The translations under genes were made by a program, and so were the position numbers. Of a stretch of 32,104 nucleotides of DNA, positions 19,702 through 26,709 are shown piece after piece. Origin of the DNA: Campylobacterota bacterium (GTDB taxonomy: Bacteria > Campylobacterota > Campylobacteria > Campylobacterales > Sulfurovaceae); assembly GCA_013607775.1 (NCBI GenBank), contig VCAW01000079.1:1-32104 (forward strand), given 5' to 3'. A model generated the notes under the pieces. That model did not search any database. It was not told where the DNA came from and was given only the letters and a program-made list of their open reading frames with translations. The number at the start of each line of letters is the position of its first letter. Positions within the stretch are counted from its first letter, which is position 1.

Positions 19702-20783
19702 AGGCACTTACAAATATACTCTATCTCATCATTCTTCAAATATGGATTCATAGGCAAAGAGAGTATCTCATCAGATACTTGTTCAGATATAGGAAAATTT
19801 TCCTTGCTATACCCCAAATACCTAAAACACTCCTGTAAATGTAAAGGCATAGGGTAATGTACAGCAGTAGGGATACCTTGCTCTTTTAGTTTTAATTGAA
19901 CATTGTCTCTATTTTTAACACGCACAGAATATTGGGCAAAAGCACAACTAGCTCTCTCTTCTATAAAAGGTAAAATTAAATCTTTATCTTTTAATGCTTC
20001 TGTATACTTTTGAGCTACCTCTTGACGTAGAGCTAAATCTTTTGCATAATATTTTAATTTTACATCAACAATAGCACATTGAATAGTGTCCATACGACCA
20101 CCCATACCAATGTCCTGATGATAATAACGTTTAGATTGCCCATGCACTCTAAGAGATTTCATCTTCTCTGCTAGTGCGTCATCATTTGTAAAAATAGCTC
20201 CACCATCTCCAAAACACCCCAAAGGTTTAGCAGGGAAAAAGCTTGTAGTTGAGATATCTCCCAAATTAGAATCTGTTTTTCCTTTATATGTACTTCCAAA
20301 ACTCTGTGCACCATCTATGACAACTTTTAAATTGTGTTTGTCTGCTATAGCTTGAATAGCATCCATATCAGCAGGTTGTCCGTAAAGACTTACAGGCATA
20401 ATAGCTTTGGTTTTTTTTGTAATAGCAGCTTCTATTTTACTAGGGTCAATATTATAGGTTTTTTCATCGATATCCACAAACACTGATTTTGCTTTAAGAA
20501 ATGCGATAGTCTCCGCTGTGGCTATAAACGTAAAAGGGGTAGTGATAATTTCATCATTAGGTTCAATATCAAGTGCCATCATAGCTAAGAGTAGGGCATC
20601 TGTTCCACTACTACAAGTTATGGCATGTTTAGCACCTGTGAAGTTTTGTAAATTCTCTTCCAACTCTTTGACTTCACTACCCATGATATAATTTGATTTA
20701 TCAAGTACTATATGAATTGCTTCATCTATCTCTGTTTTGTAGAGTTGATATTGATGTTGAAGTTTTGCAAAATCTATGTTCAT
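19698..20783 (-). CDS. wbpE: UDP-2-acetamido-3-oxo-glucuronate 3-aminotransferase, WbpE-like
   Basis: 361 residues, DegT family. The PLP lysine is K186 in TSFFPAKPLGCFGDGGA, a sequence characteristic of WbpE/WlbC-type 3-aminotransferases, with VIDGAQSFGS (155-164) contacting the cofactor. It converts UDP-3-keto-GlcNAcA, made by the WbpB oxidoreductase, to the 3-amino sugar. In Pseudomonas WbpB and WbpE are coupled, glutamate serving as amino donor and 2-oxoglutarate recycling NAD on WbpB; both are present here in the same order. It starts by an ATGA overlap with wbpD. Confidence 0.9.
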   Translation of the reverse strand: MNIDFAKLQHQYQLYKTEIDEAIHIVLDKSNYIMGSEVKELEENLQNFTGAKHAITCSSGTDALLLAMMALDIEPNDEIITTPFTFIATAETIAFLKAKSVFVDIDEKTYNIDPSKIEAAITKKTKAIMPVSLYGQPADMDAIQAIADKHNLKVVIDGAQSFGSTYKGKTDSNLGDISTTSFFPAKPLGCFGDGGAIFTNDDALAEKMKSLRVHGQSKRYYHQDIGMGGRMDTIQCAIVDVKLKYYAKDLALRQEVAQKYTEALKDKDLILPFIEERASCAFAQYSVRVKNRDNVQLKLKEQGIPTAVHYPMPLHLQECFRYLGYSKENFPISEQVSDEILSLPMNPYLKNDEIEYICKCL

Positions 20784-21349
20784 TTTTTCACCACCTTCAA
20801 ACTATCTTTTTCAAGTTCATAATGTGCAAAATCATCTTCAGCCTTGCTATCAAAAAATTTAAGTGTATTTCCTGAAATACCAACCCAACCTATCTGTTTC
20901 GCTGGGACTCCTACCATCAAAGCATAAGGCTTTACATCTGCATTAACCACTGCACCGGAACCTATAAGGGCATACTCGCCCACAGTTACGCCACATACAA
21001 TGGTAGCGTTGGCACCAACAGAACAGCCTTTTTTAAGTAACGTCTTCTTAAACTCATCTTTTCTCTGTATAAATGCTCTTGGATTAATAACATTGGTAAA
21101 TACCATAGAAGGGCCAAGAAAAACATCGTCTTCCACCTCAACACCTTCATAGATAGAGACATTATTTTGTACTTTGACTCCAGAACCGATACTTACCTTT
21201 GGTCCTACCACACAATTTTGTCCAAAAGAGCACGCTTCTCCTATGGTAGTATCCGGTAGAACATGAGAAAAATGCCAAATTTTTGTATTGTTTCCTATGT
21301 TAACATTCTCATCAACAATACTACTCTCATGTACAAAATATGCTGCCAT
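20780..21349 (-). CDS. wbpD: UDP-3-amino-GlcNAcA N-acetyltransferase, WbpD-like
   Basis: 189 residues from the ATG at 21349, one base after the wbpB stop; longer starts would run deep into wbpB. It is a left-handed beta-helix: the protein begins YFVHESSIVDENVNIGNNT, KIWHFSHV follows, then many hexapeptide turns (IGEACSFGQNCVVG, GSGVKVQNNVSIYEG), GPSMVFTNVINPRA, and a close in VGVPAKQIGWV. These blocks are characteristic of WbpD/WlbB enzymes, which N-acetylate the 3-amino group to give UDP-GlcNAc(3NAc)A. The neighbours WbpB and WbpE fit this exactly. Confidence 0.92.
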   Translation of the reverse strand: MAAYFVHESSIVDENVNIGNNTKIWHFSHVLPDTTIGEACSFGQNCVVGPKVSIGSGVKVQNNVSIYEGVEVEDDVFLGPSMVFTNVINPRAFIQRKDEFKKTLLKKGCSVGANATIVCGVTVGEYALIGSGAVVNADVKPYALMVGVPAKQIGWVGISGNTLKFFDSKAEDDFAHYELEKDSLKVVKK

Positions 21350-21350
21350 A

Positions 21351-22319
21351 TTACCCAAGTACCTTTTTACAAAATGGATGATAATTCCCTTTAAGTCCAA
21401 TAGCATCTAAATTTCTAATAGTAGAAACCGTTGAAATAGAACCATAAGCTTCATCTAATCCAAACCCATTGCCTTTGAGTATCTCTTCATAACTACGTGT
21501 ATGCAAATCTGTAAATCCTCCAGAGAACTCTATTTCTTCTCCATTTATAGTGATAGAACGATAGGTTCTTTGTCCTACATCTCGTATTTCTTGAGGGATA
21601 TAGTCATAATTGACAGAAAGAAACCATCTTACATTTGCATTTTTAAGTTTAAATGAACCCGCATTACAATCAGGTGTTTTTACATGCACTACATTTTCTT
21701 CTACTTCCCCAAATATCCATGTAAGCATGTCATAAAAATGTACGCCAATATTTGATGCAATACCACCGGATTTTGACTGGTCTCCCTTCCATGAAATGAA
21801 GTACCATTTTCCACGACTTGTTAGGTAAGTTAAGTCAATATCATAGACTTTGCCTGGATTCTCTTCCAGTTCTTTTTGTACCTTTTCTTTTAAAGCAATA
21901 ATCGAGGGATGGAGTCGCAATTGCAAAATATTGTAAACTTTCTGTCCAGTCTCTTCTTCAATTATTTTTAATTGATCAATATTCCAAGGGTTCAATACCA
22001 ATGGCTTTTCACAAATTACATCCGCTCCACTTTTTAAACCAAAACGAATATGTGAATCATGCAAATAATTGGGTGAACAAATCGAGACATAATCTATCTT
22101 TTTGCCTGTATCTCTTCGCCATTTATCAACAAATCTATCAAAACGCTCAAATTCAGTAAAGAAATCTGCTTGAGGGAAATTGCTATCCATAATCCCTATG
22201 CCATCATAGGGGTCAAGTGCTGCTACCAATTCATTTCCTGTCTCTTTTATAGCTTTCATATGTCTCGGTGCGATATATCCTGCCGCGCCTATAAGTACAA
22301 AATTTTTATTCTCAGTCAT
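21351..22319 (-). CDS. wbpB: UDP-GlcNAcA 3-dehydrogenase, WbpB-like
   Basis: 322 residues from the ATG at 22319, preferred over 22331 because GGAG lies six bases before it and it overlaps the wbpA stop as TAATG. It is a Gfo/Idh/MocA-family oxidoreductase: the NAD-binding start is FVLIGAAGYIAPRHMKAI, the active-site block is CEKPLVLNPWN near residue 105 (EKP lysine), and GGIASNIGVHFYDMLTWIFG follows near 190 with the catalytic histidine. It oxidises C3 of UDP-GlcNAcA. It works with the downstream aminotransferase, which is present two genes on. Confidence 0.91.
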   Translation of the reverse strand: MTENKNFVLIGAAGYIAPRHMKAIKETGNELVAALDPYDGIGIMDSNFPQADFFTEFERFDRFVDKWRRDTGKKIDYVSICSPNYLHDSHIRFGLKSGADVICEKPLVLNPWNIDQLKIIEEETGQKVYNILQLRLHPSIIALKEKVQKELEENPGKVYDIDLTYLTSRGKWYFISWKGDQSKSGGIASNIGVHFYDMLTWIFGEVEENVVHVKTPDCNAGSFKLKNANVRWFLSVNYDYIPQEIRDVGQRTYRSITINGEEIEFSGGFTDLHTRSYEEILKGNGFGLDEAYGSISTVSTIRNLDAIGLKGNYHPFCKKVLG

Positions 22320-23590
22320 TAAAGTCTCCATGTAGGATTGTCTACAATCCCTTTCACATCTATAAGCACTGGCTCTTGCGTACTTATTTTCTCATAATCT
22401 GTTCTCTCTAAATCTTTAAACTGTTGATGAGCTACTGACAAGACAATAGCATCATATTTTTTATTTTTATTGAAAGGATTATCAATAATACCATGACGGT
22501 AGTATTGTTTGGGCTCAGTAGGATCCACCCATGGGTCAAATACATCTACATTACATCTATATGTTTTTAACTCTTCTATAATATCTACTACTTTAGTATT
22601 TCTCATATCTGGGCAGTTCTCTTTGAATGTAACTCCCAAGATTAGAATATTTGCATCTTTTACTTTTTTATCATAAGCAATCATCTGCTTGATGGTTTGT
22701 TCTGCAATATATTTCCCCATGCCGTTGTTAATCTGTCTTGCCCCTAGTATCAAATTAGGCTTATATCCTAACTCTTCAGCTTTATAGGTGAGATAATACG
22801 GATCCACTCCAATACAATGTCCTCCGACCAGACCAGGGGTAAGCTTAATAAAGTTCCATTTTGTAGCCGCGGCTTCGATGACTTCATTTGTATCAATACC
22901 CATAGTATCAAAGATAAGTGCCAATTCATTGATGAGAGCAATATTCACATCTCTTTGTGTATTTTCTATCACCTTAGATGCTTCTGCCACTTTAATACTT
23001 GAAGCCAAATGTGTGCCTGCTTCTATGACTGAGGCATACAATGCATCAACCCTCTTAGCTACTTCAGGCGTAGACCCAGAAGTTACCTTGAGTATCTTTT
23101 TCACTGTATGCTCTTTATCGCCAGGGTTTATACGCTCAGGAGAATAACCTGCAAAAAAATCTTTATTAAATGCCAGCCCTGAAAATTTTTCCAATTCAGG
23201 CACACAAACTTCTTCTGTTACACCAGGATATACAGTAGATTCGTAAATAACAATATCCCCTTTTTTGAGTACTTTAGCAATAGCTTGTGATGATTTGATG
23301 AGGGGTGTCAAGTCAGGTCTGCTACTTGCATCTATAGGTGTCGGCACAGTAACGATAAAAATATTGCAACTTTTGACATCTCCCATATTACTTGTAAACA
23401 CCATACCATTGTGCATAGATTCCTTAACCTGTTTTTCATCTAATTCTAATGTTCTATCAAATCCACGATTAAGCTCATCTATTCGTGTTTGATTGATATC
23501 AAGCCCAACAACTTTATATTTTTCAGAAAATGCATGGGCCAAAGGTAACCCAACATATCCTAGACCTATAATGGCTATCTTGTTTTTCAT
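22319..23590 (-). CDS. wbpA: UDP-N-acetylhexosamine 6-dehydrogenase, WbpA/TviB-like
   Basis: First gene of the glycan run. 423 residues of the UDP-glucose/GDP-mannose dehydrogenase family: NAD-binding IAIIGLGYVGLPLAHAF at 5-21, VPTPID near 82-87, the hexosamine-type YSPERINPGD at 149-158, and the catalytic cysteine C259 in GGHCIGVDPYYL. The sequence after the nucleotide fold (VVGLDINQTRIDELNRG, then TLEL) resembles the TviB/WbpO branch, so UDP-GalNAc is a formal alternative, but the company of wbpB, D and E favours UDP-GlcNAc to UDP-GlcNAcA. A weak AAGAAG serves as ribosome binding site, and a TATAAT box lies 41 bases upstream. Confidence 0.9.
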   Translation of the reverse strand: MKNKIAIIGLGYVGLPLAHAFSEKYKVVGLDINQTRIDELNRGFDRTLELDEKQVKESMHNGMVFTSNMGDVKSCNIFIVTVPTPIDASSRPDLTPLIKSSQAIAKVLKKGDIVIYESTVYPGVTEEVCVPELEKFSGLAFNKDFFAGYSPERINPGDKEHTVKKILKVTSGSTPEVAKRVDALYASVIEAGTHLASSIKVAEASKVIENTQRDVNIALINELALIFDTMGIDTNEVIEAAATKWNFIKLTPGLVGGHCIGVDPYYLTYKAEELGYKPNLILGARQINNGMGKYIAEQTIKQMIAYDKKVKDANILILGVTFKENCPDMRNTKVVDIIEELKTYRCNVDVFDPWVDPTEPKQYYRHGIIDNPFNKNKKYDAIVLSVAHQQFKDLERTDYEKISTQEPVLIDVKGIVDNPTWRL

Positions 23591-23630
23591 GCTACTTCTT
23601 TACATATAAAATATTTCTTTAATCAGAGAT

Positions 23631-23636
23631 ATTATA
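23631..23636 (-). promoter_or_regulatory. -10 box of the 18-gene glycan operon
   Basis: TATAAT on the minus strand in the context TTTAGGTATAATATCTC, 41-46 bases before the wbpA ATG and only about 17 bases after the lsrK stop. No other comparable box or terminator is seen within the run down to pglF, so this is probably the main promoter for the whole cluster. Read-through from the lsrK operon cannot be excluded. Confidence 0.55.
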
Positions 23637-23652
23637 CCTAAACAAAATTAGC

Positions 23653-25217
23653 TCAAACCCCAGGTGCCATCCACATACTTTTAGTCAATCTACTATCTAC
23701 TAACTTTAATTGATTTTGGTAGACCTCTTCCCACTGTTTTTGGATATTTTTGTAACCTTCGTGATGCGTATTATTGGGCTGATACTCTTTATCCCATGTG
23801 ATTAGTTGTTCCGATGCACTTGCCATATTTTGATAGATATTTGCTCCCACTCCTGCTGCCATAGCAGCCCCTAAAGCCGTAGCTTCTGTCACTTTAGGAA
23901 TTTTAATAGTACATCCCGTGACATCGGCAAGTATTTGACACCATAGGTCACCCTTACTGGCTCCTCCTGCGAAGACTATTTCATCTATTTCTAACGCTGT
24001 AAAGGCTTTTATTTTTTCTAAATTAATGGCTGAGACTATGCAGGCATTCTCTTCTAGGCTTCTAAACATTGAGGCTTTATTGCAGACCTCTGGGTTAATC
24101 GAAAGATTGATAAATGAAGGGGCTGCGTGGTACCATTTTCCGTAGTTCATGCTGTCTGAGAAGATGGGAAGAATACCATGAGAACCTACAGGTACTTCTT
24201 TTGCTTTCTCTTCGAGTATTTGATACGTATCAACCCCTCTTTTTTCAGCTTCCAGCTTTTCTAAATCACAAAAAGCATCTCTAAACCATCGCATGATGAG
24301 TCCTGAGAAAAAGGTAATGCCTTCAGCTTGAGAGAGCCCCTCTATGACATGAGGATTGACTCTTATACTCATATTTTTAGGTGGCTTGACGGTACTTTTT
24401 ATATTGACTACCTGTTGCCAAAAAGAGCCACCAAGTATGGCTACTTGACCTTCTTTTACCACACCAAGTCCTGCTGCACCTAACTGCACGTCTTACACCC
24501 ACCCATGACAACTTGCGTCTGAGTAGAGAGTCCTGTCTCTTTAGCTGCCTCTTCTGTGACATTTCCCATCACACTCCCTGTCTCCAAGACAGGCGGAAAA
24601 ATATCAGATTTTATGCCTACCTTTTCTGCCATAGCAGGTGACCAGTTGCGTTCTTTTAAAGAAAATATACCTGTTGTCCCACCATTGCTAGGGTCAGTAG
24701 CGATGACACCTGAGAGCTTTGCCAGTATCCAGTCACCTATCATACTCACAGAAGCTACTTTTATATAGAGTTCAGGTTCATGATTTTTCAACCAAAGTAA
24801 TCTTGGTAAAGCACCCAAAGCAAAGGTCTGTCCAGACTCTACATAAAATGCCTCTTCTATGCCTTCATATTGTTCTTTTAAAAAACGTACCTCTTTGTCT
24901 GCTCTGGCATCCACATTGGCAACACCCCAGATAGCTTCACCCTCTTTGTCATACACCACAATGCCCTCACGCATAGAGGTGGCAGATACGGCTAAAATAT
25001 CAGAGCCTTTTAATCCTGCTTTTTCAAGTGCTGTTTTTATGCACCATACAGCCAAATCCCAGTTTTTATCTACATCAAAAGTCATAGACTTTGGCACAGC
25101 TTCTACTTCTAGATGTATCCACTCTTTTTGTGCCACAGAGATTTGATTGCCTTTGGTATCAAAGATAACTGCCCTTACCGAGCCTGTACCTGCATCTATT
25201 GCCATGAGATATTGCAT
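23653..25217 (-). pseudogene. lsrK: Autoinducer-2 kinase LsrK (FGGY family), single-base frameshift
   Basis: Two overlapping frames make one protein of about 521 residues, close to the 530 of E. coli LsrK. LsrK phosphorylates AI-2 (DPD) in the cytoplasm. The match with LsrK as I recall it is strong throughout: YLMAIDAGTGSVRAVIFD, SMREGIVVYDKEG, NVDARADKEV, DPSNGGTTGI, then GGSFWQQVVNI, WYHAAPSFINLSI, EENACIVSA and FAGGASKGDLWCQILADV. The start at 25217 has AGGAG five bases upstream. The frame breaks near 24490-24500 between VVMGGC and VQLGAAGLG, where E. coli has GGGDVQLG; one extra base restores both the frame and the catalytic aspartate. As written, neither half would be active. A real mutation and a sequencing error are both possible. 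Confidence 0.85.
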
Positions 25218-25225
25218 GGGGACTC

Positions 25226-26383
25226 CTATAGTGCTTGTTTGAGTTTTGCTTGTTCTAGTTCCCAATACTCCATATCAAAACTATCTGATATAGAGATACT
25301 CTGATAGCCACCCAATTTATCGGCATGAAGTACTGCCATCATGGTATGCTCTACCACATCATTAATGACCTCTGCTTCTTTTTGTGTCTTTCCAAAAGTC
25401 ACTATACCGAAGTCCTTTATCACCGCATACTTAGGGTTTGTATCGAGCATAATTTCATCTGTTTTGTATGCATTAAAGTAGGTCTCGTACGCCACTCGGT
25501 AATGTCTTAATGCATCTTCTACATCCCAATCTTCCAGTACCAAAGGCACACGTTTAGTTCTTATGATATGTTCAGGCGTAAGCACCCCACGAGTCACTTT
25601 GGCTCGGAGATTCTCTTGTGATGCATAGTGCAGTGCCAATGGTGTTTGATTGACATGTATAAATTTATCTATCTTTAAATCATCCAAGTCAAATGCTTTA
25701 GGGGTCATCTCATCCAATTCTACCTTAGCATGCTCTTCTAAAAATGCTTCTGCTTTACTTACCGCTTCTATCATCTTATCGTACGATTTTTTTGCATCAT
25801 TATCAAAGGTGAAAATGCCATGGTTATGCAAGATGATTCCCTCGCAGGCATCCCAGTCAAAATCATGCTCTGTCATCTCATAAATCTTCTGAGCCAAAAT
25901 AAACCCAGGCATTACATAAGGAACTATAAGAAAATTAGGATAGAGTTTTTCTATACTCTCTTTGCCCTGTTTAGAGTTGCTTATAGTCACCACAGCATCT
26001 GCATGGGTATGGTCTACCACCTTAAATGGTATGAGTGCGTGAAGTATCGCTTCTACAGAGGGGTTGGGTGCGGTTTTGTCTATCATCGCTGCTTTTTGTC
26101 CGCTTACCATGTCAGTATCTGAAAGATTTTTCATCTTTGCCATCTCTAATAGTGTCTCCATCTTTACAGGAGCAAAACCTTCTGCCTTTATGCTTACCAA
26201 GTCCCAACCTGAGCCCTTCACGTAGAGTATCTCTTCACCATTTACCATACTTTTTACAGAAGTATTGCCTCCTCCATGCAGTACAAGTTCATCACTTTGT
26301 CCTAACAAATTAGAGGTATACACACGCATATCAAGGTCAGTTTTACACATCTGTGCCTTCGCATCATCCCATAGATTTTTCAC
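25226..26383 (-). CDS. Class II aldolase (RhaD/adducin type), stand-alone domain
   Basis: 385 residues of the zinc-dependent class II aldolase/adducin fold. LVLHGGGNTSVK near 34-45 and YVKGSGWDL are the phosphate-binding stretches. PNPSVEAILHA holds the likely catalytic glutamate, and DHTHADAV with LHNHGIFTF supply the three metal histidines. Sequence and C-terminal extension resemble the aldolase half of the long rhamnulose-1-phosphate aldolase/dehydrogenase fusions (RhaD/YuxG), but the short-chain dehydrogenase half is absent and the gene ends naturally. The start is GTG at 26383, three bases after the LsrG-like stop. It lies between an LsrK-like kinase and an LsrG-like protein, so it probably cleaves the phosphorylated product of that kinase; the substrate is not known. 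Confidence 0.86.
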   Translation of the reverse strand: MKNLWDDAKAQMCKTDLDMRVYTSNLLGQSDELVLHGGGNTSVKSMVNGEEILYVKGSGWDLVSIKAEGFAPVKMETLLEMAKMKNLSDTDMVSGQKAAMIDKTAPNPSVEAILHALIPFKVVDHTHADAVVTISNSKQGKESIEKLYPNFLIVPYVMPGFILAQKIYEMTEHDFDWDACEGIILHNHGIFTFDNDAKKSYDKMIEAVSKAEAFLEEHAKVELDEMTPKAFDLDDLKIDKFIHVNQTPLALHYASQENLRAKVTRGVLTPEHIIRTKRVPLVLEDWDVEDALRHYRVAYETYFNAYKTDEIMLDTNPKYAVIKDFGIVTFGKTQKEAEVINDVVEHTMMAVLHADKLGGYQSISISDSFDMEYWELEQAKLKQAL

Positions 26384-26386
26384 GCG

Positions 26387-26680
26387 CTATCCCAATACTT
26401 CTAAATTGTCTGTATATTTGTGCTCACAGTATGGCTCATAACTTGACTTGTACACGGCATAGTGTGCTGAAGCCTTGTGTCCGTCAAGTGCCGCTTCATC
26501 TTCCCATGACTCATACGCCATAAATTTTCTAGGATTGTCAGCATATTGAAATATCTCATAAAATATCACACCCTTTTCTGCTTTACTTGGCTCCACCATC
26601 GCAGAAAGAAGATCTTTCATCTTTGCTATGCTTTCCGCATCATCTTTTGCTATGAATGTTACGCGTTTTGTGATTGTCAT
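26387..26680 (-). CDS. ABM-fold (antibiotic biosynthesis monooxygenase-like) protein, LsrG-like
   Basis: 97 residues from the ATG at 26680, preferred over 26692 because GGAG lies six bases before it and it gives the length of E. coli LsrG (96). It has the ferredoxin-like alpha+beta fold of the ABM family: VTFIAKDDAESIAKMKDLL, then GVIFYEIFQYADNPRKFMAYESWEDEAALDGH and SAHYAVYKSSYEPY. In E. coli LsrG isomerises phospho-DPD. Neighbouring LsrK suggests the same kind of step. Other small ABM-like proteins act as quinol monooxygenases or, as in RhaM, as sugar mutarotases, and the aldolase next door makes the last a real alternative. It follows the cytochrome stop by 29 bases. Confidence 0.75.
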   Translation of the reverse strand: MTITKRVTFIAKDDAESIAKMKDLLSAMVEPSKAEKGVIFYEIFQYADNPRKFMAYESWEDEAALDGHKASAHYAVYKSSYEPYCEHKYTDNLEVLG

Positions 26681-26709
26681 TGTTTTCTCCATTTTTTTAT
26701 TTTTTTATT

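Noticed and set aside
24485-24510. Programmed ribosomal frameshift as the explanation for the split lsrK
   Set aside because: No slippery heptamer or downstream pseudoknot is visible at the junction, and LsrK is not known to use recoding. A one-base indel is simpler.
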